The position numbers were made by a program, and so were the translations under genes. This document shows, in pieces, positions 44,301-55,400 of a stretch of DNA of 64,000 nucleotides (its first letter is position 1; each line of letters opens with the position of its first letter). Location of the stretch: assembly GCA_950295325.1 (NCBI GenBank), contig OX485805.1, positions 16,913,501-16,977,500 on the forward strand, given 5' to 3'. The notes beneath the pieces were generated by a model that was given only the letters and a program-made list of their open reading frames with translations, was not told the DNA's origin and ran no database searches. Source of the stretch: Polytrichum commune (taxonomy: Eukaryota > Streptophyta > Polytrichopsida > Polytrichales > Polytrichaceae).

Positions 44301-47109
44301 AATGTACCTGGCAGAAGCTCTTCATATTGGTGCCCAAGCACCTTCAATTGCCCAGAAACTGACAGAGCAAAGCACAGGTGGTCCATGACACTGCTGTCGA
44401 AAGTGCCTTTCGTCGTTGCAATGTTCTTACGCAGTAAAAGTAGTAACAGTAAAATTGCCTCCTCAGTACTGTTGACAGGGACATACCCGCCTTCTCTGCG
44501 TGACCCCCAGTGAGATGGTGCTGAGGATGAGGCGTCGACACCTCCGTAGAGCAAAAAAATTGCAAATTCCTTCTGAAGTGCAGAAAGTGCGTGCTCGTTG
44601 TGACTCCATGTGCTTAGCAGTGCCTGCCGATATGCAGGTAGAGCTTGATCAATCAAGCCCTCTTGTACAAGCAATTGGGGGTATAATAGCAATGCATCAG
44701 CAACAACTTTGGCCACTTTCGTCTCGCCCCATCTATGTGGCATGCCAGCTGGAAATGCATCCTCCATCAAGTCCAGCACACATTTGCACTCCCGTGCAGC
44801 ATCTGCAAAACACACCATTTCATTTTTAGGTTACCATTGCTATTAGGTTGGAGAAAGTTTGTTGTTGAGGAAGTTTCTGAATATACTTATGTCCTAACTA
44901 GTCTTTTTGATAATGCCCGATTTCTTGATATGATTGACAAGGTTATACTTCCTGATGGTTTCAAAGGAGTAACACCACATCCAAGCCCTAAATCCACATT
45001 GAACCTTCATAATCGATCAAAATACACTATTTCATTTTAGGTGACAACCACTACCAAGTCAAGAAAGTTTGTTGTTGAGGAAATTTCTGAATGTTCACCA
45101 GCAACACCTTCAAGAGAGCCATCCCTTGACGTATCATCTTGTCCTAACTAGTCTTTTCAACAGTGCCAAATTTCTGAGGTGGTTAGAAAGATTATCCTTC
45201 CTGATGCTTCAAAAAAAGTAACACTGCATCTGAGCCCTGAACAAGCACAGGGCATTCATACACAATACTAGACGCACCATTTCATATTAGGTTTCAACCA
45301 CTACCAGATCAAGAAAGTCTATTTTCAAAGGAACTTCTGTATGTTCGCCAGCCTGTTCAAGAGTGCTGACCCTTGGGGTATTGTTATGTCCTAATTTGCA
45401 TTTTCAACACTACCAAATTTCTTATATGGTTAGATAAATCATGCTTCCTGATGCTTCAAAAGAAGTAACACTGTATCCAAGCTCTAAACACACATCAAAC
45501 CTTCATCGCTGACACATAAAAATGGGTGCAGGCATTTCAACAACAAAAGCAGCAAACCTTAGTAAAACCATCATCACACCAAAGAAGCACACCTGCAGGA
45601 CCACCAAGTCGTTGGAATGTCTTGGCCTTGAGGTAAATTGCCTCAAGAAGAATGCCAGTGGAATGCAAGAAGTTGTCCAGTGTGCCACTCTTTGCTCCCT
45701 TCCCTTTCTTGTGGTGCCCTCGGCCCTTGTCAGATGATGCAAAGGAGCGCAAGCGCATGAGGAGTGCTCCCAGATTGATGCCCTCAAATAACTCCAGCGC
45801 ACCTTGCAAATTGCCCTTCTCGTATTCCATGCGTCCCAGCAAGCAGCGTGCCTCCTACAGGTCCCTCCAAATTCCAGGTTACAACAACTTATCACGACAA
45901 TGGACAACAATTTTTTTATACTACCATACTGCCAATTACGTTTTTCAATGATAGATAGGGATGTTGCCTGGTCCTGTACTAATTGATAAGTGTTAACTAG
46001 ATGGAGCAGGATGATGTCTTTCAGCTGTTTGCGATTTCACCCACAACTAAAACTGACCTAGAACTTCACCTTAACGCCATCACAGGGACTGACAAAATGA
46101 AAACTGTGTTACCATACGGGCGATTATGTTTGTCAATGATAGCTGGAATTTCTCTGGTTCTGTACTAAAATGGTGAGAGTCGACTAAAATAGAGCACGTA
46201 AATGTCTTTGATCTGTATTTGATTTACCCACATCTAAACCTTACCTAGAACTTCACCCTGAACTCATCACAAGGACTAAAACATTTGTTTTTTTGTATTG
46301 CCACACCGCCAATCAGGTACTTCGATGATAGATAGGATGTTTCTGGTCCTATATTGAATTGATAAGGATTAACTAGATGGAGCAGGATGACGTCTTTGAG
46401 CTGCTTGTGCTTTTAACCACAACTAAAACAGATCTAGAATTTCACCCTAAACCCATCACAAGGACTGACATTTTCTTTTGTATTACCACACCGCCAATCA
46501 GGTATTTCAATAACAGATAGGATGTTTCTGGTCCTGTACTAGCTTGATAAGGGTTAACTAGATGGAGCAGGATGATGTCTTCAAGCTTTGTGTGATTTAC
46601 CCACATCTGAAACTGACCTAGAACTTCACCCCAAACCCATCACAAGGGATTACTCTTTCTTTTGTTTGTAGTACCATACCGCCAATTTTGATGTGTTTCA
46701 ATGATAGATAGGATGTTTCTGGTCCTGTACTAAATTGATAAGGGTTAACTAGATGGAGAGGCAAATGATGTCTTCGAGCTGTCTGATTTTACCCACAACT
46801 AAAAATGACCTAGAACTTCACTCTAAACCACTGCTCCTACCTTCATAGTACCTGTGGAGCTGGCTAGAAGAAAAATGAGGACATTCATCCGTACGGGACG
46901 TAGATTACCTCATGGTTGATAGGTAGAGATTCTCGAAGAAGAATTTCGGCCTCCTCAAAATCGCCTTCATCTAGCCTCGCTTCCCCCTCCAGAATGTTCG
47001 GTGACAGCTCCTTGGAAGCAAATTCGGGGAGGCTCTCCGGAGTCACGGCGTCATCGAATTTCTCATGGTGTCTGAGCCACGCACAACGACGACAACAACA
47101 ACGCACCAT
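41354..47109 (-). CDS. NPGR-like: NPG/NPGR-type TPR protein (TTC7-like)
   Basis: Six exons (47109-46909, 45854-45593, 44802-43955, 43181-42795, 42359-42215, 41691-41354) give 726 residues; Arabidopsis NPG1 is about 704. All junctions are in phase. Landmarks: EARCLLGRMEYEKGNLQGALELFEGI; the long helical middle with WGETKVAKVVADALLLYPQLLVQEGL; DRWYNLALCYCGAGENDLALNLLRKSL; and C-terminal TPRs ending TPTHEEAWLQMGLLHKAEGH-like and AVECFQAAVQLEQSSPVEPFSSI. NPG1 binds calmodulin and is needed for pollen germination; NPG/NPGR proteins resemble TTC7 and serve as scaffold of the PI4K-alpha1 complex at the plasma membrane. The stop lies in a perfect donor-like word (GGTGAGT), so a further 3' exon is possible but the length fits the family without it. 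Two large introns are tandem arrays. Confidence 0.94.
44815..45530 (-). repeat. NPG-like intron 2 tandem array, about 210-250-bp units
   Basis: Three degenerate units start with ATTTCATTTTAGGT near 44817, 45029 and 45280. Each repeats AGAAAGTTTGTTGTTGAGGAA, TTCTGAATGTTC, TCCTAACTAGTCTTTT and TTCCTGATGSTTCAAA. All lie within the intron 44803-45592. Confidence 0.75.
45905..46845 (-). repeat. NPG-like intron 1 tandem array, five units of about 188 bp
   Basis: Copies of GATAGATAGGATGTTTCTGG occur at about 45950, 46138, 46329, 46513 and 46704 (spacings 188, 191, 184, 191). Each is followed by TAACTAGATGGAGCAGGATG, TTTACCCACAACTAAAACTG and CTAGAACTTCACC. The array fills almost the whole intron (45855-46908) and stops short of both splice sites. 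Confidence 0.88.
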
Positions 47110-48200
47110 GGCACCACGTAGCTTGGTGTTCTTAGTATTGCACCTCTCAAAACACCACCAAATCCTCATCGTAACCCCTCAACAAAACCAATTCAATTCT
47201 ACTTGCCCCAAACCAACCACAACCCCGCAATTCATCAACTCCACAACTCCTCCCACCAAAAAGCTACACAGCTAGATGCCAAACTCCATCCATCAAATCA
47301 CATCCTTCTTCCCAAACCTCATCTCCAAAACTCCCACAGAACTTCACCCAACCCATCCCATGTCATCTCATCTCATCTCAACTCAACTCATCTTCTCTCA
47401 TCTCGTTTCATCTTAACCTTGCGGGATCTTAACCCCGAGGAGAAGGCATGGGAGTGTGTGTGTGCGCGCACTTACTTCTTATTAGCTTTGGCCCCTGCGG
47501 GCCACGCTAGGGATTTCATGTCATTCTCTTTTCCCTTTTCTCTCTGTAGATGCTGCGGCGCCCTAATTGAGGGGAAGGAGGGATGATGACTCCGGATGAT
47601 TCAAACTGACCCCACAAGAACAGGACTGTTCCAATACCGGAAGGATATCGATGCACATGTCTTATCTATGGTAAACAAGGAAGACTCGATGCAAACCAAA
47701 GGACCCACTGCCACTTGACTTCGTCAGACGTCTTCTCTCGGAGTAGAGTCTTCTTCCACTTGGTCAGAGAACTGCAAGGCAAGGCAAGGCCAAAGGTTTC
47801 TTCAAACCCTGCCCAGCTTGCTTGCTTGCCCTCCAACCTGGATCCGCTCTGGCCAAAGGTATGGAATCCCGTGTGATCAAGGTCGCTCTCAAAACTCGAA
47901 AGCCACACACAAATCACTTAACCCACATTTGGCATTCAGGAGTCTGAAGCTCCTACAGGCTAAACCTCCCTAAACCTGCTATTTCGGATTTGAATACCCT
48001 GGCTGCAATCATGGAGGTAATCATCAGGAGCAGGGAGGGAGAGAGTCAGGCTTCGATCCGCGCGTTACTGTTGGCTGCGACGGAACATGTTAGGTACTTG
48101 CATCATCCCTATGTGTTTTCCCCCCTATGTTTTATTAGGAAACCTTGAACATGGTGGACATGTATAGGAATATTCCACTGGAGGAGTCATAGCTTTTGAG
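47110..48200. other. Upstream region of the NPG-like gene
   Basis: Includes a pyrimidine-rich CATCTCATCTCATCTC tract near 47365-47410, presumably promoter or 5' UTR. A short plus-strand frame at 48011-48093 (27 codons, MEVIIRSREG...) ends in a good donor (TTAG|GTACTT) and could be an exon, but I found no partner exon. Confidence 0.4.
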
Positions 48201-48202
48201 TA

Positions 48203-48802
48203 CAGTGTAACCTCTATAAATGTTAACCCTCGGGAGTGGATCAAAGTTAACATTTATAGAGGTGTTAACAGTTAACAATTATAAAATTACTTTTTGGAGC
48301 AATATACAAATCTTAACATTTATAAATATAAGCAATTGTGAAGAGTCCTTGTGAGAGAATACCATTCATAAAATTGCAAACCCAATCAAAACTTTATTCA
48401 ATATCAAGTTTACAAATCGCGGGTGAAGTATGAATCAATGGTTCTTTGGTGAGATTCATCTGCATGCACAACTTGCAAATATTTCTCAATCTGCACCAAC
48501 AAACCCACATACTTGGACACATCACATGAACGTGATTCCATGTACCTTCTAATGGTACCAAAACTAGATTGCAAGTCACTATAAGATGGAATGTAACTGG
48601 ATGTGTAGTTTTTATCATCCATATTATGGTTGTATTTCATTCGTTAACATTTATAGAGTCAAATTTACAAAGAAGGGAGTACCATTTTGTTAACAGTTAA
48701 CACGTTTAACATTTATAGTGTGCAATATGTGGGGAGTAGAAGAAAGTTAACATTTAGAGAGGGTTAACACTTATAGGTGTAACATTTATAAAGGGTGGAC
48801 TG
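48203..48802 (-). mobile_element. Deleted pogo-type (Emigrant/Lemi-like) DNA transposon
   Basis: A 600-bp element with ends CAGTGTAACCTCTATAAATG and, inverted, CAGTCCACCCTTTATAAATG, flanked by TA on both sides (48201-48202, 48803-48804). CAGT ends with CCTCTATAAAT and a TA duplication are typical of plant pogo/Tc1-mariner elements. Several subterminal GTTAACATTTATAGA words occur at both ends. Between them a minus-strand frame (48640-48410) retains the C-terminus of a pogo transposase, ending HQRTIDSYFTRDL; the catalytic DDE part is gone. Non-autonomous derivative. Confidence 0.85.
48410..48640 (-). pseudogene. C-terminal fragment of a pogo-type transposase
   Basis: 76 codons: a helical segment (DLQSSFGTIRRYMESR, VGLLVQIEKYLQVV) followed by QRTIDSYF. 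The latter fits the PCNA-interaction (PIP) box Q-x-x-[I/L/M]-x-x-[F/Y]-[F/Y]. Pogo-family transposases are known to carry a C-terminal PCNA-binding box. The helix-turn-helix and DDE domains are absent, so it cannot transpose DNA. The start is uncertain because the upstream part is deleted. Confidence 0.75.
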
Positions 48803-48804
48803 TA

Positions 48805-50051
48805 GGTAGGTAATTGTTGTCATTGTAATTTGTATTTAAGGTAATCAATGTCAACCCCTACTACAACTCCGATGAGAGTTTGTAACTTTGTATAAGTTAC
48901 AATACCTCATCAAGTCATAAGTATTCCAAGTAAACCAATGATCTCAGTAAAATTGATCTATGCTGAATGCTGCAGTCATATCTAGAATTGAAGTCCATGT
49001 GAACCAACACAAGCTATTGTGTGGAAGTTGGTTCTTTCCAGATTAGACTTGAGTCCAAAGTCTCAAAGTATTGTCATAGGTAGGATTTAGATAACTGCTG
49101 ACAAACTTAGTACCTAGTATTGGACTGCTAGATTGTAGTTTTGTAAACAGGAGGAACCAGATGATATTAAAGATTAAGCAGAGCATTTGGGGCCACAGGT
49201 TACAAATGGCATAATCAACCCTGATATTGAGCAAATACGTAATCTCCACAAGCCAGTTAATAATCTGATAACCTTTTATCATGATTCACAGCACCGGAAC
49301 CATCCTTTGACTTGCATTGTACAAGCTTCCATAGTGATGCAGTCGAGTTATGATGCAAATTTGGAAATTTTCAATGTAACAGGACATGAGGATGCCCTGT
49401 TAAGTTATGCTTCATGGTTTTTGCTATTGAGCAAACACCTCTGAAGATTTGTAGCTTTATCTCTCTCATCTGTTCATTGCAAAGTACTCATTATGTAGTG
49501 AACCCTGAGAACTGTACTGCCAAGATTTATCAGTAAGGATTAAGATAAAGGTCTTATGATTTGAGGAACTCTTGGGCATGCCTTCACTAAAGTACACATA
49601 GACTTCACTTTAAAATTAGCATGACAACGCTGTGAAAGCGGCCAGAACACACGACAAGATGACCATTATACTGAATCAAGTTGAGCAAATTCATGGTAAG
49701 AGTATTTATTGGTAAGGGCATTGTTGCAGGAAAAAACCGTGAGGAACACTTTCGTGAACACATTATGACCAAGGAGGAGTTCAGCTGTTTGATGCTGGTA
49801 TCCTATTGACTGTTGAAACGTCTTGATCGATTGATGTACATGTGCAAATCCATCCACAGAAATTGGAATAAACAAAAATTATCTCTCTTGCGGAGGGCAG
49901 TCAATCAACGAGTAACCGCACGTTACTCAATCTCCCGATCACCGCGATTTCAAAGGCGTTCTGCAATTCATACTATACACCCAGTTGATAGTGCAGAATC
50001 ATATTTAGGGAGGGAGGAAAAGGATAGTGCCGTATTATGAAGAACCATGTA
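48805..50051. other. Intergenic DNA, no gene supported
   Basis: Several short open frames on both strands, none with recognisable domain or consistent splice signals. The right end presumably holds the 3' UTR of the next minus-strand gene. Confidence 0.4.
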
Positions 50052-51121
50052 TCAAGTGGGATGCTTCTTCTGCCTCCTGATGATAACTTTTGGAACAGGG
50101 TCCCTCTCATGGATGTTAGGAAAGGGTTCAGGGCAGTCAATGTGTGCGCGACCCCCTGCGAGAACCCAAGCAACGAAGCTTATTGTGGCCCACATCGAGA
50201 ATCGAAACAGAAACCCCGTGTGTCTCTCGCCTCGTTTCACGCCTTCCTCTTCTTCAACGATTTCATATCTTTCACCGTCGGGCGTCTTTGCGTCTGGCGG
50301 CCCGAATAGAAACCTCCTAACCTCCTCCTGTACCTGCACCCAAGAAAGTAATTGCTCCTTCAGCCTTTCTGGTCAACTTTCAATTGCCCTCTTCAAAATT
50401 TGCAAAGCTACCCAGATGTGCACTTGTAGGTAACAAGAAGGCGGGAATTCTAAAATACCTTCTTCCTTTACCAAGCATGGTGACCTAAAGACGACACTGC
50501 CGGGTAAGGTTCTTAATCTGTTGTAATCACCTCAAGCACATGGAAGACTGAATAGCTCTTGGGGACAATTTAACCATGAGTTTTATGACTTCTCCGAAAT
50601 TAGACACAGTACGATACCTAGTGCAATCAAACCGCATACATACCCAACAAACCCTAGTTCTGTTTCTCGCTCTTGCCATACAAGAAGGAGGAGGCGAACA
50701 TAACCCTTTCCTCCAAAGACAATTTTTTAGCAGTCATTTCAAGGTCCAGGTGCTTCCAACACAACCAAAAACCTTGTCAGCGTTGTGATTGTGATACATA
50801 TCACCAAAAAACAGAGGAACAGAAGCTTACCTTCGATCTGAGTGACTGTGTTTGCTCGCCCTTCTTCGTGGCCTTTGAGGGTCTCTTCTCCTTTCCTAAG
50901 TCATTGCCGTTGGGTTTTCTCATTGCCGGTGCTCTTTGTTCCCTATCTCCTAAACCAGAAGACCTCTCTTGCAATTCCGAACTCGTGGTGACACTGGAAG
51001 TGCCTCTCAAGTCTCCTTGCGACGTTGAGGCATCAGTTCCTCTCTCCGGATAGTGAGTACTTCTCTCTCCATTACCATCAAATTGACTTTGGTCTGAGCC
51101 TTCCTCCAACGCATGCACCAT
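50052..51121 (-). CDS. Unrecognised single-pass membrane protein, two exons
   Basis: Exons 51121-50831 and 50333-50052, joined by a GT-AG intron in phase 0, give 190 residues. I do not recognise the family. Residues 1-97 are hydrophilic, Ser/Thr/Glu/Arg-rich and likely disordered (GDREQRAPAMRKPNGNDLGK), ending in a basic cluster. Exon 2 starts VQEEVRRFLFGPPDAKTPDG, then ERYEIVEEEEGVKRGERH, then one hydrophobic helix at about 142-163 (FLFRFSMWATISFVAWVLAGG). A 30-residue tail ends with the basic RRQKKHPT. There is no N-terminal signal peptide, so a signal-anchor or tail-anchored-like topology is likely. Support: clean splice sites, one ATG, and amino-acid character that changes at the exon boundary. 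Confidence 0.7.
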
Positions 51122-52437
51122 TGCAGAGAGGGTACAAAGTTCCTTCCCAAAGATTGAACCCTATCATGCACTTTTGCAAACATTGAACACTATCATACTA
51201 GAACACAATGAACAGGACCTCTACTTATGACGATTCCATCCTCAAAGAAAACTAATACAAACTAATTCCAGCTTCTCCAGTTGGAAACCTAAACCAAATC
51301 CCCTCACCTGCCGCCTTTCTAAGCAACACAAGTCAGCTTACTCGTCAAATTGACGTTTCGAAGAATTCCAGAAGTGATGTTCCAGCAATGGGACACTACT
51401 ATTTCACATGCGCAAACTGAACCTCAACATCAAAATTTCCTGAGCATGTTCACCTGCAGTTGCTCCAGCTCTCTCCGCACATGTGAATTCGGTCACCAGT
51501 ATTGATGAAACATGGAAGCGAAGTAAGTTAACCCTGAGCTCCACCTTACTTGCTGCCCCGAAGTGATTTCCTTAAGCCCTCATTGAGAGGATGTGGTTGC
51601 AAAGTTTGCCACCTGGGCCTTCTGATGAACACCTGGAAATGAAATGTTAACCCTGAGGGCACCTTTCTTCACCGAAGTGATTTTGCAAGCCCTAATTCAC
51701 AGGATGGGGACGCAGAGTTTGCCACCTGGCATCGCTAATTCACCCTACCCTTAAAAAGGTCGTTAAATTTGAGCGGTGACAGGTCACCATTGCCTACCTA
51801 CTTACTTGCGGCATTAACCATCCCTACCTTGCGATGAGGTAAACAACAGCAGGCTAACCTAGCCATAGAATCAGGTCACAAAGCGTTCCCTAGTAACTAC
51901 TTACATTGAAGCGTCCGTGTTATGTGGGGCACATGTAAAGATGTCATTGTTGGCATTCCCATGATCCTATTGTAAAATGATGTACTTACAATCCCAACAT
52001 GACATTGAATTTGTACCAAGCAATCTACGGTGATGTAGGTTATTCGGAGAAAAAATTGCGTAAGATCTCCCTGGATTTTTCTTTGAGAACTTCGGAGATA
52101 AATTGACATACCCACATTGTGAAAAATGAGGCTATGGTGGGAAGGGCGGGATTTGGTGGTAAAATTGTGCATTCCAAGTCATGCTGGTCCATCGTGATCC
52201 TGACATGGAAGATGGCATATTATGAAGTCATGGTGGTTATGCGAGTTGTTGATTTATTATGGGGCAGGTTCAAGACTGGTGATGAGTTGGATGGAAAAAA
52301 GGGGTGGCAACATCTGTTGATCAGATGGTAGTCTTATTATTTGGTCGTGGTTTCTTCAAGAATCGTCGGAAATCAGAGTTATGGATCGGTTACTGCACAT
52401 ACATGGCGACACCACCCCAACTGATTTGCGAACGTCA
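51122..52437. promoter_or_regulatory. Divergent upstream region of the membrane-protein gene and CEP104
   Basis: 1.3 kb between two divergent start codons. It contains two diverged tandem copies (about 51525-51632 and 51646-51730) sharing GTTAACCCTGAG, CCGAAGTGATTT, AAGCCCT, and AGTTTGCCACCTGG. No clear TATA box. Either or both genes may be driven from here. Confidence 0.45.
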
Positions 52438-55400
52438 ATGGCAGGAGGCTCCACCACCATTGAAGACAAGAACAACAATGACTCGCCGCCCGCCAAGACT
52501 GTCCCCTTTGCAGTCGTCTCATGCTCCGGACAGGTACTCACATTACAAGCGTAATTTCCAAACAATATTGTAATGTAGAATAAAACAGGAAGATGAAGTT
52601 AATTCTCGAGACATAACTTAGGTGATTGAAAACAGAGGATTTTGGTGGCATTGTGGTGCTTCTGACATATGAAATTGGTGAGAGATACATACATATATTA
52701 TTTAGAAGACATACATAGCAAACTTAAGTGGTGTAAAAGTGAGTATTCTCCTTAGATAAGCATCTTGAAGAAGAGTATACATTCGGTGAGCATTCTTTTT
52801 GGCAAAGATTTTTAAAAACTGAATCTTGGTAGATGGGAGAAGGCTTTCTTCAAAGAAGATTAGGTAATAAAGACGTGTCAACTAATGAGAGCTTGCCACT
52901 TGACTATGCTTGGCATTCATGCATGTATTCAAGGACCTTATTCCTGGAAGTTTATTCTTGAAGCTAGAATGGAAACACATGCTTAAGAATGCTATGGAAG
53001 GTTTTTGTTAGTTAACGTATTATGAAGGAATATCTGAGTGAAGGAATATCTGAGTGATTGGGTTAATATAGGATGAAGATTACCCTGCAAGTGAGCTGAA
53101 TAAGGGAGTGCTAGGTCGGGGTTGGCAGAGCTCCAGGTACATATATCACTTCAACCGCCTAATTTAAATCATAGAGCATACTTCACATAGCACATGTTTG
53201 AGGTTCAATTTTGCATTCATCGTGGTGAGGCAGACATTTTCTTGCATTCTTGATAGACATTAGACCTTTGAGTCAATGGGACTTCTCATCGAGAGTTGAT
53301 CCCCTATGGTTTTTCATTGAGTATTTTGCAAACCATATCAATAATTACTTTCCACTTGTGCATGCTTGGAGGTAGTGTTTGAATTTGAATGAAGAGCAAC
53401 CTATTTTGGTTCATTGAGGGCCAAACTCGATTTAGCACCTCTTGGCATGCCCAAATGAGATTGACCTCATTGAACCAATAAAAAGTGTTCTTCGTTCAAA
53501 CCTCCACACTACCTCAAGCATGCACCACAAATGTACCGAACAGATGGTTATATGCAAAACAAACAACCAGCTCTCGACAAATAAGTCATGTTGAGTTAGA
53601 GGATGACTCTATTTTCTGTCTCATGTTGGATGGTTGTTTTGTTGTTCCTGCTCAAATGATTTTCTATTAGGGGAATGGATTGTATGCGCATTATAACCAC
53701 CTGACGAATTTCTTGGTGAGAATTCAGATTCTGCGCCTTTCCACAAGAGCTTGTGCTGGAATTGAAGCAGCCATCACGGGTCATCAACATGCAGCTTTTA
53801 TGTCATGAATATAAGGTGAGCTCATCATCATCACAATTCCGCTTGTCCTCTTTGCCACCTTATAAAATTCAGTTTAATTACAGAGTTTCAGAGTTTCAAG
53901 TGTGGTCACATTAATGCTGTGATCAGCTTGGCAACTGCCATGGGATGCTCCAACGCATATTGTACATGTCTCAAATGTCACGAATGACCATTCATGTAAT
54001 TGTTTTGTAAAGGTGCTAACTGGAGTCTAGTGCAAAAAACTAAACTAAACTAAGGCAAGTGTGGGATCTATCAGTAATTGTCTCTTTGCAGTTTATGTAA
54101 TTCCAATAGAAGTTATGAGCTTGAGCACCAATGCTTATTTCCCATTTTTTACTCTAACATCCTAAATCAGCCCGTGTGCAGATCCCCTCCAAGGTGGAAA
54201 TCTTCGTGAGCATGATGAATCCATATATCCACAGTGAAGAAGCTATTAGACAGATGAAACGTCTGGGGTCAGTTACACAAAAATCTGTGAATTAATGTTT
54301 AGGATTGGATGATCTAATAAATAGCACAGATTGTGGAAAACCAAAGTTTGTAGGGTGTTGGAAAAGGTGGTAATTCAACACCCTAGACCCATTTGTTTTG
54401 CGATTCTTCAGGTTGCAACAATATTAGTTTATGATGATTCCATCATGTTAGCATCATTCTACCCTCCCTTCCTTCTTTGCTCCAGGTCTCTTCACATTAG
54501 TTTCACTGTGATGTAAGTTGGAACCTCAACGCCCTCTGTTAAGGAAAAAAAAAAGCTCACAATCGTTAAAAACTAAAACTATACCTTCTTGTTGTACTCA
54601 GATACTTATCTTTAGATCCAAACAACCGCAGCGGGCATCAAGCAAGGGAATTAAAGAGCATTCATGTAGACTCTGCAGCAGCAGCAATAAGACTACTACT
54701 TCATAACTGCTATTCCAACAAGCTGAATGTGTACAATCAGGTGCTCTTTTCACTAACATGAAGAACGTAAGGGCTTTTCAGGCTAGTAAGATGCCACTAT
54801 TTGTTTCAGCATTCAGCACTAGGGCATATTAAAGCATCCACTCACATCATTTCAGAGACGAACATAGGAAGAAGAGTAAGGGTGTATTTGCTACCCATTT
54901 TGTTGGCAGGTATGTAGGATATGATTGATAGCATGGTTTAGGCCTACAACTATATATAACAAGCTGATCTTGCTTGACAAACTTGATTTGTGAATTTTGA
55001 TGTGTGCAGAATACTATAATCTATGGATCTTCTTTGGTGTCACTTTGAAAAACCTCATTGTCATCTGTTGCAGCCTTAGAACCTTGAGTCATGGGGAACA
55101 GCAAAAACCTTGGGATTGACGAAATGAGTTATCTGTGGTTTACAGGATCAAGCATTATCAATTAGTTGACATCCATGGAGGTCTTTGAATTTGGCAGGTG
55201 GGTTTGATGGCACTCATAATCACAGGCGATATCCTTGAAGCTCAAACCAGGGACTACAGCAACCAGCAGGATGCCACAATGCCCTTGCATATTTCCAGGT
55301 ACCTTCTTTTAAACTTAATTATTGAGTATTTTCTACAACTTATCTACATGTAGACAGCTGCAGTGATTTCTGACAGTTTTCAACCACATCTTGATATAGA

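Noticed and set aside
49187-49444. 85-codon plus-strand frame
   Set aside because: No domain, no supporting splice sites, no partner exon.
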